A stretch of 64,000 nt of DNA. Origin: Glaciecola sp965660625. GTDB taxonomy: Bacteria; Pseudomonadota; Gammaproteobacteria; Enterobacterales; Alteromonadaceae. Below are positions 26,273 to 35,721 of the stretch, one piece after another (the first letter of the stretch is position 1; every line of letters starts with the position of its first letter). The stretch is from positions 48,080 to 112,079 of the forward strand of contig CBFIAR010000011.1 of NCBI GenBank assembly GCA_965660625.1. Direction: 5' to 3'. The notes under the pieces are model-generated. The model made no database searches. It had not been told where the DNA came from and saw only the letters and a program-made list of their open reading frames with translations. The translations under genes were made by a program, and so were the position numbers.

Positions 26273-26932
26273 ATGTCTGAACTCTCTGGTTCTAAAGACA
26301 AAACTGAAAAAGCCGGTGCTTTGCTTGAGAGTGAGCTAGCATCGGAAACTCAAATACCAAAAACCCGCGCAGAGACCGCAGCGGAGAATGCGAAGACGGT
26401 TAGAACACTTGTATTTGTAGTGATTGGTATGTTGGGGTTCAGCTTTGCGTTAGTGCCTTTATATGATGTTTTTTGTGACCTTACGGGCATAAATGGTAAA
26501 ACATCTAATGAGGCAGCCGTTTACGAATCAGTCATAATAGATGAATCTCGGACCATTAAAGTTGAATTTATAACGCGGACCCATTCTGGTATGCCGTGGG
26601 AATTTAGTGCCGAAACATCAGAAGTTGCAGTGCATCCGGGCGAAATGAGTGAGGTCGCTTTTTATGTTCGAAATCCAACTGATCGTGACATCATCGCTCA
26701 AGCTATACCGTCGGTGTCTCCGGGCACGGCGGCATTGTTTGTGAATAAAACAGAATGCTTCTGTTTCAAGCATCAGCCGCTTAAAGCGGGTGAAGAAGCT
26801 TTGATGCCAATGAAATTTTACGTTGACCCACAGCTTCCAAAAGATATCACCGTTTTTACATTGCAGTACACACTTTATGACATATCTGCAAAAGTACAAC
26901 CCGCTGTTGACGTTGCCATGAACAACAGCTAA
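26273..26932 (+). CDS. ctaG: Cytochrome c oxidase assembly protein CtaG/Cox11
   Basis: This 219-residue protein has one membrane helix near residues 43-65 and a periplasmic immunoglobulin-like domain. The copper-binding motif CFCF (KTECFCFKHQPL) is the family signature. It delivers copper to CuB of subunit I. It sits between coxA and coxC as in many proteobacteria, and its stop codon overlaps an upstream ATG of the next frame. The N-terminal 40 residues are longer than usual and charged. Confidence 0.93.
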   Translation: MSELSGSKDKTEKAGALLESELASETQIPKTRAETAAENAKTVRTLVFVVIGMLGFSFALVPLYDVFCDLTGINGKTSNEAAVYESVIIDESRTIKVEFITRTHSGMPWEFSAETSEVAVHPGEMSEVAFYVRNPTDRDIIAQAIPSVSPGTAALFVNKTECFCFKHQPLKAGEEALMPMKFYVDPQLPKDITVFTLQYTLYDISAKVQPAVDVAMNNS

Positions 26933-26943
26933 TGGAGAATAAA

Positions 26944-27843
26944 ATGGCCCAAGAACAATATCAAAAGTATTATGTCCCCGAACAAAGCATCTGGCCAATT
27001 GTTGGTGCAGTTGCGTTGTTTCTAATTGCCGTTGGTGCAGGCAACTTTGTAATTGAAACTACCCGAGATAAAACTGGCTATGGTTTTTACATTCTCATGT
27101 CAGGCATCGCGCTTCTCCTCATTATGATCACCGGCTGGTTTAAAAATCAAATTGATGAATCAATGAGCGGACTATATAGCGCTCAGCTAGGCCGTTCGTA
27201 TCGACAAGGGATGGCATGGTTTATATTTTCTGAAGTGATGTTTTTTATGGCATTCTTTGGAGCACTCTTTTACGCAAGAACGATTAGTATTCCCTGGCTA
27301 GGCGGTGCTTCTAATAACGCCAGTACCAATGAAGTGTTGTGGAATGGTTTTCAAGCTACTTGGCCATTGTTAACCACACCTGCAGATGCTATTTCAACGG
27401 GTGAGCCATCTACTCAAGCGATGCCGTGGACCGGTCTTCCTCTAATCAATACTGCACTGTTATTAGCTTCGTCGGTTACATTACATTATGCTCATGTAGG
27501 TTTAGAAAAAGTAAAACGTACTCAACTTATTAGTTTGTTAAGTCTGACGATTGTGCTAGGTGCAATATTTTTATTCTTGCAAGTGCAAGAATATGTTCAC
27601 GCGTATCGTGATCTTGGATTAACTTTGGACTCCGGTGTTTATGGAAACACCTTTTTCCTACTAACTGGCTTCCATGGAATGCACGTTACTTTGGGCACGA
27701 TCATTCTTATTGTACTCTTAGGTAGATGTTTAAAAGGGCACTTTACCCCAAAAGAACATTTTGCCTTTCAAGCCGGCAGCTGGTATTGGCATTTCGTCGA
27801 TGTGGTTTGGGTGATGTTATTCTTTTTCGTATACATCCTGTAG
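26944..27843 (+). CDS. coxC: Cytochrome c oxidase subunit III
   Basis: This 299-residue, seven-helix protein has typical subunit III segments: FIFSEVMFFMAFFGALFYAR, HAYRDLGLTLDSGVYG and the C-terminal WYWHFVDVVWVMLFFFVYIL. It stabilises subunit I and its proton uptake. I chose ATG 26944 because GGAG lies six bases upstream; ATG 26932 overlaps the ctaG stop and would add four residues. A terminator follows directly. Confidence 0.95.
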   Translation: MAQEQYQKYYVPEQSIWPIVGAVALFLIAVGAGNFVIETTRDKTGYGFYILMSGIALLLIMITGWFKNQIDESMSGLYSAQLGRSYRQGMAWFIFSEVMFFMAFFGALFYARTISIPWLGGASNNASTNEVLWNGFQATWPLLTTPADAISTGEPSTQAMPWTGLPLINTALLLASSVTLHYAHVGLEKVKRTQLISLLSLTIVLGAIFLFLQVQEYVHAYRDLGLTLDSGVYGNTFFLLTGFHGMHVTLGTIILIVLLGRCLKGHFTPKEHFAFQAGSWYWHFVDVVWVMLFFFVYIL

Positions 27844-27851
27844 AGACAAAG

Positions 27852-27879
27852 AAAGCCATCTCAAAAAGAGATGGCTTTT
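27852..27879 (+). terminator. Terminator between coxC and the DUF2909 gene
   Basis: AAAGCCATCTC and GAGATGGCTTTT form an 11-bp stem with a five-base A loop. The T-rich and A-rich flanks would allow it to work for both convergent genes. Confidence 0.85.
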
Positions 27880-27915
27880 ACATTTATATTCTCAACACGA
27901 TCACGGATTAAAAAA

Positions 27916-28125
27916 TTAATAAGGCGTTGGGTTCGGCTGAATTATGCCCGTAGCAACGGCAATCAGGATGAGTCCTATAATCAAAGCGGACGCAAGCACT
28001 CGTCTACCGATATACTTACTCATATTTTGTTCCTGATCATTTTTCAGCATGATCATCATGGCTTGATAGAGGCTAAAAACCATAAATATGAGTAGTCCGC
28101 CAATTGCTAATTTTACGAATAACAC
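27916..28125 (-). CDS. DUF2909 family twin-helix membrane protein
   Basis: This 69-residue protein has two membrane helices (about 3-22 and 42-62) separated by a polar loop. It matches the DUF2909 family found inside cytochrome c oxidase loci of gammaproteobacteria, typically antisense between coxC and surf1, as here. Its function is unknown; a role in oxidase assembly is inferred from location. GTG 28125 is taken as the start, with AGGAG seven bases upstream; a longer frame to 28188 overlaps the divergent surf1 leader. Confidence 0.75.
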   Translation of the reverse strand: MLFVKLAIGGLLIFMVFSLYQAMMIMLKNDQEQNMSKYIGRRVLASALIIGLILIAVATGIIQPNPTPY

Positions 28126-28197
28126 TTGCACACTCCTGATGTAATAGTTCACTCTATAAAAGAGTTTAAAAGGATTTGGAAAGGTCATTATACAAAT

Positions 28198-29001
28198 ATG
28201 TGGATTCGAAAACTTCCTCTACTGCCTACCTTAGTCACTTTATTGTGCGTTGTCATCATGTTTGGTCTCGGTATATGGCAGTTGGAACGAAAAACCCAGA
28301 AAGATATTCGCTTAATGCAAATTAAGGAGAGGCAGTCTAACAGACCATATAAGCTTGAAGAACTATTGGTTGAGCCCGGTCTTACTAGCAATGCCAATCC
28401 CTCGTTTACTAAAAGTGCAGATATTCAAGACTTTCCGGTAAGTTTTATCGGTACTGCGCAACTGGAAAATCTGTTTTTTATTGATAACAAAATGGTATCC
28501 GGTAGAACGGGTTATCACGTGGTGGTGCCGGTAATATCCTTGAATGGTGACATTGTCATTGCTAATTTGGGTTGGCTCAGAGGCACTGGTATCCGGGGCA
28601 ATCTGCCAGCAGTCTCACATAAATTGAGGTCAGCACTGACTGAGCGTTCTAAGCAGTTTTCTGGTGTGGTTAGTTATCCATCTATTAATACAATGGTGTC
28701 TGAAACGAATGCGGCCTTTGGTCAATTTCCAGCCCTATTGCAACAAATCGACATGGCGCAAATTACACAACATCTAAGGGCTGCCGGTTTGCTGCGTCAG
28801 GGTAAATTATATCCGTTTATTGTCAATCTAAGGCCTGAAGAAGACTCTGAATTTGTGCGCAACTGGCAACCTGTTGTCATGAGTCCAGATAAACACTTGG
28901 GTTATGCTGTGCAGTGGTTTGGCCTCGGTATTGCTGCTTTGACAATCTATCTCCTCAGCTTAATGAAGCTATTTCAAACTAAAAATAATAAAGAGAATTA
29001 A
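28198..29001 (+). CDS. SURF1 family cytochrome oxidase assembly protein
   Basis: This 267-residue protein has the family layout of two terminal membrane helices around a periplasmic domain. It begins WIRKLPLLPTL and shows GIWQLERKTQK, NLGWLRG and the C-terminal HLGYAVQWFGLG. SURF1 proteins help insert haem a into subunit I. The best start is ATG 28198, where homology begins, although the nearest purine-rich ribosome site is rather far. It starts a second oxidase-assembly transcript, running 1 bp from the next gene. Confidence 0.92.
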   Translation: MWIRKLPLLPTLVTLLCVVIMFGLGIWQLERKTQKDIRLMQIKERQSNRPYKLEELLVEPGLTSNANPSFTKSADIQDFPVSFIGTAQLENLFFIDNKMVSGRTGYHVVVPVISLNGDIVIANLGWLRGTGIRGNLPAVSHKLRSALTERSKQFSGVVSYPSINTMVSETNAAFGQFPALLQQIDMAQITQHLRAAGLLRQGKLYPFIVNLRPEEDSEFVRNWQPVVMSPDKHLGYAVQWFGLGIAALTIYLLSLMKLFQTKNNKEN

Positions 29002-29002
29002 C

Positions 29003-29566
29003 ATGCAGCAAAAATCAAAGAAACTCACCGCTTTCGCACTTATCCTTGTTTTTACCCTTCCCGTTATTTTAGCCAAGCTCGCGCTAGATAATGAATGGTT
29101 CAACAAGGGCTCTACTAATAAAGGTCAACTGTTAAATCCAATTATTGAAGCTGGCGACTTGTTTATCATTAAAGGCGAAGAGCCACATTGGCGATTAAGT
29201 TACATCATTCCTAACGACTGCGCTGTGGCTTGTGAAAATGCGATATTCAGTATAAGCCAAGTACGCACCGCCGTTGGCCGTGAAATGGATAGAGTCGACG
29301 CGGTCTTTATAGTGACTGAAAATAGTGACGTGAAGGCAGTTAAAAACTTAGAAGCCAAGAATTTTGGTAAATTGTTAAAAGCGGATGCAAATAATGTTAA
29401 TAACTTGTTTAAAGAAAGCGGCAATAATGGTATTTTTATCGTAGATACTTTGGGTAATGTCATACTTAGATTTACTACTACGCTTGATCGTGAACAAGCT
29501 ATTATGGATAGTCGCGACATGTTGGCAGACCTTCGCAAGTTATTGAAATTATCTCGAATCGGTTAG
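29003..29566 (+). CDS. Sco-like membrane-anchored protein of the oxidase locus
   Basis: This 187-residue protein has one N-terminal membrane helix and a periplasmic domain with a CxxxC motif (NDCAVACENAIF), like the copper and thiol site of Sco proteins in a thioredoxin fold. The usual third ligand, a distal histidine, is not evident, so copper delivery is uncertain and a thiol-redox role is possible. Proteins of this kind occur between surf1 and ctaA in related genomes, with no settled function. Confidence 0.7.
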   Translation: MQQKSKKLTAFALILVFTLPVILAKLALDNEWFNKGSTNKGQLLNPIIEAGDLFIIKGEEPHWRLSYIIPNDCAVACENAIFSISQVRTAVGREMDRVDAVFIVTENSDVKAVKNLEAKNFGKLLKADANNVNNLFKESGNNGIFIVDTLGNVILRFTTTLDREQAIMDSRDMLADLRKLLKLSRIG

Positions 29567-29581
29567 AACAGGATACGCAAA

Positions 29582-30565
29582 ATGAAGAAGTTGGTGCTTG
29601 CGAGTATTTTTTTAGCACTATTGGTTATTATCCTTGGGGCTTACACACGCCTTACGGATGCAGGACTTGGTTGCCCCGATTGGCCCGGCTGCTATGGCAC
29701 ACTTTTAGTTCCTCAGTCAGAACAACATGTTGAACTGGCAAATCAAGCTTTCCCAGAGCGACCAGTAGAAGCTGAGAAAGCGTGGAACGAAATGATCCAT
29801 CGTTATTTTGCAGCCGGTCTAGGATTTTGCATTCTGATTATATTTCTAAGCTCATTGGTCAAGAAAATACGTGGCTCGCAAGTTCCGATAAAACTGCCAT
29901 TGTTACTCTTGGTATTGGTGTGCTTTCAAGGCGCTTTAGGCATGTGGACAGTCACGCTCAATTTGCTACCTGTTGTTGTGATGGGTCATCTATTGGGCGG
30001 CTTTACTGTGCTGTCGAGTTTGTTTTTACTCTATTTACGACTAAGCTCTTACCGCATTCCTGGCGGTGATTCTCAAATTAGACATTATGCGAAATTTGGA
30101 GCGATCGGTATTGTAATCGTTGTTTGGCAAATAGCGCTGGGCGGCTGGACAAGTGCAAATTACGCATCGCTTGCATGCACTGAATTACCTATTTGCGAAG
30201 GCGATTGGTTTAGTAACTTGGATATTGCCGGTGCGTTTAGCGTCCCTGTTGCCCAAAACTATGAATTCGGTGTGCATGATTATCAAGAACGCGCCACTAT
30301 GCACATAATGCATAGAATGGGTGCGATTATTACGTTTATTTATTTATGCTGGTTTGCCATTATGCTTTATAAACGTTCATCATCAGGCCTAATAAAAAGA
30401 CTGGCGACGATAATGACGCTGGTGCTTGGCGCTCAAGTGCTGTTGGGCTTAAGCAATGTTGTTTATAGCTTACCGTTAACAGTGGCTGTTTTGCACAACG
30501 CGGTTGCCGCTTGTTTGTTGCTCGTTATGGTCCTCATCACGTACACAATGTATCGGAAGTACTGA
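29582..30565 (+). CDS. ctaA: Haem A synthase (CtaA/Cox15)
   Basis: This 327-residue protein has eight membrane helices. The N-terminus AYTRLTDAGLGCPDWPGCYG and the haem-ligand histidines in MIHRYFAAGLG, MGHLLGG, IMHRMGA and VLHNAVA are the family's. It converts haem O to haem A by oxidising the C8 methyl group. It works with CtaB, encoded next, to supply the oxidase. Confidence 0.95.
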   Translation: MKKLVLASIFLALLVIILGAYTRLTDAGLGCPDWPGCYGTLLVPQSEQHVELANQAFPERPVEAEKAWNEMIHRYFAAGLGFCILIIFLSSLVKKIRGSQVPIKLPLLLLVLVCFQGALGMWTVTLNLLPVVVMGHLLGGFTVLSSLFLLYLRLSSYRIPGGDSQIRHYAKFGAIGIVIVVWQIALGGWTSANYASLACTELPICEGDWFSNLDIAGAFSVPVAQNYEFGVHDYQERATMHIMHRMGAIITFIYLCWFAIMLYKRSSSGLIKRLATIMTLVLGAQVLLGLSNVVYSLPLTVAVLHNAVAACLLLVMVLITYTMYRKY

Positions 30566-30607
30566 CATGAACGAGTCTACTTTATTGAATTTTTTAAGGA
30601 GAAGCGC

Positions 30608-31510
30608 ATGAGCCAACAAGCTATTGCGTCAAAGTCCATGCGCAGCCAAGCTGCATGGCGAGACTATTATGAAATGACTAAACCACGTGTGGTGATGTTG
30701 TTGTTACTAACCGCGTTGGTTGGAATGTGCCTTGCCACTGAAGCTTGGATTGACCCGCAAATTTTGGTTTTTGGTATGTTAGGTATTGGTTTGTTGTCTT
30801 CTTCTGCAGCTGTTATTAACCATGTCGTTGACTATAAAATTGACAGTGTAATGGCTCGAACCTTTAACCGCCCTGTTGCCACGGGTAAGGTGTCACCAAA
30901 ACGCGCACTTATTTTCGCTTTCGTGATTGGTGCAATTGGTTTTGTTTTTTTAGCACTCTTTGTGAACATGCTTACGGCCTGGCTGACCTTGGCTAGTCTC
31001 GTTGGGTATGCCGTCATATATACTTCTTACCTTAAACGTGCGACACCGCAAAATATCGTGATTGGTGGTTTAGCTGGCGCTGCGCCTCCACTATTAGGAT
31101 GGACGGCAGTAACTGGCGACATTCATGCCTACGCACTATTGTTGGTGCTCATTGTCTTTACGTGGACTCCTCCCCATTTTTGGGCTTTAGCCATTCACCG
31201 TGAGAAAGATTATGCAAAGGCTGAAATCCCAATGTTGCCGGTAACACATGGTATTGATTTCACCAAAACCTGCGTACTCTTGTACACGGTTCTACTTTGC
31301 TTAGTGTGTGCATTACCTTATTTGGTTGATATGAGTGGATTGATTTATCTCATTGGCTCTACCTTATTGAATATTGGTTTCATGTATTACGCGATTAAGC
31401 TCAAATACAATCCAACTGCTACGACTGCAATGGATACATTTAAGTACTCGATATACCATCTTATGATCTTGTTTGTGGTATTACTGGCTGATCACTACAT
31501 TCCTTTGTAA
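30608..31510 (+). CDS. ctaB: Protohaem IX farnesyltransferase (haem O synthase)
   Basis: This 300-residue UbiA-type prenyltransferase has nine helices. It has the two Mg-binding aspartate motifs NHVVDYKIDSVMART and the later REKDYAKAEIPMLPV, plus TKPRVVMLLLLTALVGM at the start. It adds a farnesyl group to haem B to make haem O. AAGGAG precedes ATG 30608 at a good distance. Confidence 0.96.
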   Translation: MSQQAIASKSMRSQAAWRDYYEMTKPRVVMLLLLTALVGMCLATEAWIDPQILVFGMLGIGLLSSSAAVINHVVDYKIDSVMARTFNRPVATGKVSPKRALIFAFVIGAIGFVFLALFVNMLTAWLTLASLVGYAVIYTSYLKRATPQNIVIGGLAGAAPPLLGWTAVTGDIHAYALLLVLIVFTWTPPHFWALAIHREKDYAKAEIPMLPVTHGIDFTKTCVLLYTVLLCLVCALPYLVDMSGLIYLIGSTLLNIGFMYYAIKLKYNPTATTAMDTFKYSIYHLMILFVVLLADHYIPL

Positions 31511-31526
31511 ACTATCCTGCACCGTT

Positions 31527-31548
31527 AAGGTCTATGCAAATAGGCCTT
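31527..31548 (+). other. Stable intergenic hairpin with a GCAA tetraloop
   Basis: AAGGTCTAT and ATAGGCCTT pair over nine positions (one G-T) closed by GCAA, a GNRA tetraloop. Only four T residues follow a short distance later, so it may be a weak terminator or an RNA processing or stability element between ctaB and sco. Confidence 0.55.
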
Positions 31549-31577
31549 CTGTTTTCCTCAAATGAGAACTTATCTTT

Positions 31578-32237
31578 ATGAATCAAAAAAAGTGGGTGGG
31601 TGTTGTTGCCGTTGTTTCTCTGTTCCTTGGTATTTACTTGGCAATCACTATCGCGCCACCGGGTATGACCAAAAAACCACTCAGCGACCAGACCAAATTC
31701 ATGAGTTGGTACCCGCAAGCAAGGGCGCTGAACAGTTTTACTCTCACAAACCATAACAACCAAACAATGACTAATGCCGACTTGAAGGGGAAATGGACTT
31801 TGGCGTTCGTCGGCTATACATTTTGCCCCGATATTTGCCCAGTTACGCTCGCTGAAATAAACAAAATTTACCCTGAGCTTGCGCAACAAGCTTTATCAAC
31901 GCCTTTGCAAATTTGGTTCTTATCCGTGGATCCAAGAAGAGACACAACCGAACGTTTGAATGAGTACATCCGATACTTCAATGAAGATTTTATTGCGAGT
32001 ACTGGCCCACATGACCAATTATTCCCGCTTGTTCGCAGTATGGGTATGATGTACGCCATGAGCGATGATTTGAACAATCCAAATTATCTTGTTGACCACA
32101 GCGCTTCTATCGTTGTGATCAATCCCGATGGTAATGTGGTCGGCCGATTTAAGCCCAAGCAAGAGCTGGGTAAGCTTTCCATTAGTGATATGGACGAATT
32201 GAAGGTAGATGTTCCTATATTGTTGAAGCAAGGCTAA
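31578..32237 (+). CDS. SCO1/SenC family copper chaperone
   Basis: This 219-residue protein has an N-terminal membrane anchor and a thioredoxin-like domain with the CxxxC copper motif (FCPDICPVTL) and the distal histidine in LVDHSASIVVINPDG. Sco proteins metallate or reduce the CuA site of subunit II. It ends the oxidase-assembly gene run. Confidence 0.93.
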   Translation: MNQKKWVGVVAVVSLFLGIYLAITIAPPGMTKKPLSDQTKFMSWYPQARALNSFTLTNHNNQTMTNADLKGKWTLAFVGYTFCPDICPVTLAEINKIYPELAQQALSTPLQIWFLSVDPRRDTTERLNEYIRYFNEDFIASTGPHDQLFPLVRSMGMMYAMSDDLNNPNYLVDHSASIVVINPDGNVVGRFKPKQELGKLSISDMDELKVDVPILLKQG

Positions 32238-32251
32238 AAGGAAACGTTTAG

Positions 32252-32848
32252 TTGGATATTCAGCGTGGACAGTTGTCGCAGTGCGCCACTATCGCACAAC
32301 TCATACATGCATCTGAGCCCAAATTACTCAGTTTTTTGTTCGGCGGTATGACTCAAAGCCAGGCTTATTTGCAGCAGGCATGCAATCGGGCTCACGGTCA
32401 GTTTAGTGCAAATTATCATTGGGTTGCGGTTGAGCCTGCAAAAAAAGTAGTTGGAATATGCACTACTTGGATTTCTGTTATGCCTACTGAATTTCAATTG
32501 GGAACGATTTCTTCGCTGCGCGAGTTTTTAACACCAGAACAAATTATTCACCTCCTAGCCTATCAAGAAACTCTCGAGGCTTGTTTTGTTGCACCACAAA
32601 ATCATCAACTTTGCCTTGGTCACGTGTCTACTGAGACGTCGAGTAAGCGCAAAGGTATTGCGAGTGCTTTGATTGCTCACACAATTGAAAATGCCAAACA
32701 AAGTGCAAAGCGAGAGATTGTATTAGATGTTGAAGAAACTAATGTTGGCGCAATAGCGTGCTACTTAAAAGCTGGATTTGCGGAAGTAAAACAAAACACA
32801 TTTACGCCTACGCAGCAAACTTTCATCAGAATGTCTCTGCTTATCTAA
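32252..32848 (+). CDS. GNAT family N-acetyltransferase
   Basis: This 198-residue protein has a GNAT domain, with acetyl-CoA loop STETSSKRKGIASALIAHTIENA and C-terminal VEETNVGAIACYLKAGFAEV. The substrate cannot be told from sequence. The start appears to be TTG 32252, with AAAGGA about nine bases upstream; there is no suitable ATG near it. It lies 14 bp after sco, so could be co-transcribed. Confidence 0.82.
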   Translation: MDIQRGQLSQCATIAQLIHASEPKLLSFLFGGMTQSQAYLQQACNRAHGQFSANYHWVAVEPAKKVVGICTTWISVMPTEFQLGTISSLREFLTPEQIIHLLAYQETLEACFVAPQNHQLCLGHVSTETSSKRKGIASALIAHTIENAKQSAKREIVLDVEETNVGAIACYLKAGFAEVKQNTFTPTQQTFIRMSLLI

Positions 32849-32914
32849 CCGTGAAATAGAGAGTTAAGTAGAATATAGTTTCATCTATAGTTATGCGGAT
32901 CCGTTGCGTTATAT

Positions 32915-34108
32915 TTAATCTAAGTAGGTACCGTTTTCTTTTTGAGTAAAAAATGGTATTGAATACCAATAGTAGCGATCGTTTTCCTTTATACTCGGCG
33001 CGGTGCAGTTTACTCTCGTTCTACCAGACGTAAACGGCTGTTTAATATCAATGCTAAAGCCAGTATTGATTTTGGTCACAGGTAAGGAGTCACCGGCAAA
33101 GTAACAGGCAATTTTATTAGGGTTAATATCATCCAGTAGCAGGTCAAATTCGATTTTACCAAGCACTTCCTCTATTCCCATCGCATAACGCTCGGGTCTT
33201 ACTTTAGTGACTGGCATGGCTAGGCTGTTAATTTTAGTTAACAAAGTATCGAGGTTGGCGTAGCGTCCAGCTGCCGGAAAACGCGGGAGCGACTGCATAT
33301 CGCTAAATTGGCCTACGGCTCCAGAGTGCTGCCCAAAGCCCACGTAGCTCATCTCTTTAAGCATTGCCTTTACGGTCATGTCAAATTCACCATATGGATA
33401 GGCAATCCATTTTTTAGAGTAGCCTATTTGCTCGCTCAAGGCGTCTTCCGCCGCGTTGATATTTTTCTTTATTCGAGCTATCCAATTGGCTTTGTCCTCA
33501 TTTATATATCTGTCGAGTAAGTGCAAATGATCTAAGGTATGGTTAGCGAAGGTAACACCCTCTTTACTCATTTGTTTCACATCATCCCAAGATAACTGCG
33601 AATTCAGTATGCCAATTTGTGATGGGTTAATAAAAATCGTGTAGTCAAAACCATATTTTCTAAGAATAGGATGCCCATTCTCTCCAATGTTTTTATAGCC
33701 ATCGTCAAATGTAATCACCACGGAGCGTTGCGGCAGTGGCGTTTTATTTTTAATACTAGTTAATGCACTTTGTAATGAAATAACGTGATGATATTCAGCC
33801 AGATATGCCATGTGTTGCTCAAGCTCTTCGGGCGAAACAGAGGTACTTCTTGGTGTGTCGGTGCTGACATGATGATACTGCAGTATAACAAAGCTGTGTT
33901 CGCCACTTGGGGTTTGTATCGTTGTTTCTTTGTCACCCACCTGATTTTTTTCGGTCATTACTTGCAATTTAGCGGGTTCAATGACCTCTTGTTCTCGGTC
34001 TTCAACGGCTTCGATTTGACGTGCACTTATTGAAAAAGAGAGGCTAAGTATTAGCATGGACAATGCAATTATTGGCAAATTTTGATCATTGTTCAAAAAG
34101 GTGTTCAT
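32915..34108 (-). CDS. Secreted polysaccharide deacetylase family protein
   Basis: This 397-residue protein has a signal peptide (cleavage near ISA, residue 29) and a NodB-type deacetylase domain. The first metal and catalytic motif VVITFDDGYKN and the HTLDHLHLL segment, with the paired histidines, are visible. The C-terminal part (from about residue 290) is a separate beta-rich domain with three cysteines. Family members remove N- or O-acetyl groups from cell-wall or extracellular polysaccharides. It is divergent from the MATE gene. Confidence 0.85.
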   Translation of the reverse strand: MNTFLNNDQNLPIIALSMLILSLSFSISARQIEAVEDREQEVIEPAKLQVMTEKNQVGDKETTIQTPSGEHSFVILQYHHVSTDTPRSTSVSPEELEQHMAYLAEYHHVISLQSALTSIKNKTPLPQRSVVITFDDGYKNIGENGHPILRKYGFDYTIFINPSQIGILNSQLSWDDVKQMSKEGVTFANHTLDHLHLLDRYINEDKANWIARIKKNINAAEDALSEQIGYSKKWIAYPYGEFDMTVKAMLKEMSYVGFGQHSGAVGQFSDMQSLPRFPAAGRYANLDTLLTKINSLAMPVTKVRPERYAMGIEEVLGKIEFDLLLDDINPNKIACYFAGDSLPVTKINTGFSIDIKQPFTSGRTRVNCTAPSIKENDRYYWYSIPFFTQKENGTYLD

Positions 34109-34204
34109 TGTTGCTAGCTCCGGTTAATCATTGCGAGCGCTGGAAAATGGCGTTACTCTTCTATGCTATCAGCTGTTCAGCGAAGCTAAAAGGTAATTAG
34201 TAAC

Positions 34205-35569
34205 ATGGTGCAACAAACCCAACTTAGCGGCAGTAAGCCGCAAGTTTGGCATCTCTTATTTTTAGCGTTCCCGTTAATCTTAGCAAATATTACCACGCCC
34301 CTGTTAGGATTGGTGGATACTGCAATTTTAGGGCACATGGAGGCGACTCATTATTTAGCGGGTGCATCGATTGGCACCTTAATTTTAACGCAGCTTTACT
34401 GGATTTGTGGCTTTCTCAAAATGTCGATCACGGGTCTAAGTGCTCAGGCGGGTCGGGGCAATTTGGACGTTGACGAGCAAAAACGTCGAACGAAAGTATT
34501 AGTTCAAGGCGTTTCTTTTGGGTTAGTGCTGGGCGTCTGTTTTATCTTAGTGCAATCTCCAATCTTGAGCGCTGGTCTGTATTTTGCGCAATCTTCAGCG
34601 TTGTTATCCGAAAGCACACAAGCCTATTTTAGTGTGAGAATATGGGGTGCGCCCGCAGCATTGGCAAATATGGCCTTAGTGGGTTGGCTCATAGGCCAAC
34701 AAAAAACTAAGACCGTGCTCATTCTTCAAGTTGCCGTGAATCTTATTAATATCGTATTTAGCCTTGTGTTTGTGTTTGTGCTTGAATGGGGGGTAAAGGG
34801 CGTTGCAGCCGCGACGGTGGTGGCAGAGTTTGCACTTCTTGGCTTTTCACTATTGGTAACAAAAACCCTCGTCAACATAACCCTATTTCAAACCGCTTGG
34901 TTAAATTGGCTCTCGCTAAAACCCTTGTTAACACTCAATTCTGATATTTTGTTTCGTAATTTAGCGTTGCAACTTACGCTTGCTTTCATCACGTTTAAAG
35001 GTGCAAGCATGGGAGCACAAGTGGCCGCGACGAACGCGCTATTGATGCAGTTTTTTGCACTCATCGCACTAGGCTTGGACGGTGTTGCAAATGCGGTTGA
35101 GGCCTTGGTTGGCGAGGAAAAAGGCAAAAAAAATGAAGCTGCGCTGGCGTATCACGTCAAAATTGGTTTATGGTGGTCGAGTGTATTTGCGATCATATAT
35201 ACCATTGTCTTCTGGCAATTTGGCGCACAGATTATCCAATTATTGACAGACCAAGCAGCTCTGCAAAAACAAGCCTCCGACTATCTTGGCCTGATGGTTC
35301 TTATGCCTATTATCGCGCATTGGTGTTTTTTGTTTGACGGCGTATTCGTTGGCTTAAGCAAAGGCAAAGCCATGCGCGATTCTATGATACTCAGTGCAGC
35401 GTTTGGTTTTTTCTTGATTTGGTGGTTTATTTCCGATTTGGGTAATGTTGGTTTGTGGATTGCGCTACTCAGCTTTCTTGCGTTCCGCGGTCTTATTCTT
35501 GGAGCTTGGTACTTATTTCTAATAGATAAGCCACAACAGCGAATTTTTGGCGACTCTAGTAAAGCATGA
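34205..35569 (+). CDS. MATE family efflux transporter (DinF-like)
   Basis: This 454-residue protein has twelve membrane helices and the two-fold repeat of MATE transporters. N-terminal segments LANITTPLLGLVDTAILGHM and SAQAGRG fit the DinF subgroup. Transporters of this family export cationic or toxic compounds by H+ or Na+ antiport. No SOS box is evident upstream, unlike dinF beside lexA in enteric bacteria. It is monocistronic. Confidence 0.9.
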   Translation: MVQQTQLSGSKPQVWHLLFLAFPLILANITTPLLGLVDTAILGHMEATHYLAGASIGTLILTQLYWICGFLKMSITGLSAQAGRGNLDVDEQKRRTKVLVQGVSFGLVLGVCFILVQSPILSAGLYFAQSSALLSESTQAYFSVRIWGAPAALANMALVGWLIGQQKTKTVLILQVAVNLINIVFSLVFVFVLEWGVKGVAAATVVAEFALLGFSLLVTKTLVNITLFQTAWLNWLSLKPLLTLNSDILFRNLALQLTLAFITFKGASMGAQVAATNALLMQFFALIALGLDGVANAVEALVGEEKGKKNEAALAYHVKIGLWWSSVFAIIYTIVFWQFGAQIIQLLTDQAALQKQASDYLGLMVLMPIIAHWCFLFDGVFVGLSKGKAMRDSMILSAAFGFFLIWWFISDLGNVGLWIALLSFLAFRGLILGAWYLFLIDKPQQRIFGDSSKA

Positions 35570-35721
35570 CTATTTTAAACGATTCTGATTGACGAAATCT
35601 TGAATTGAAACTAACTGTTGCTTTGTATTAGTATACTAAAGCACTGAGAGGGTTTACTTTGATAACTTATGTTTAGCCAAAGCCCCGCCAGGTTAACCTA
35701 TCACTCTAGAGAAGATCCGTA

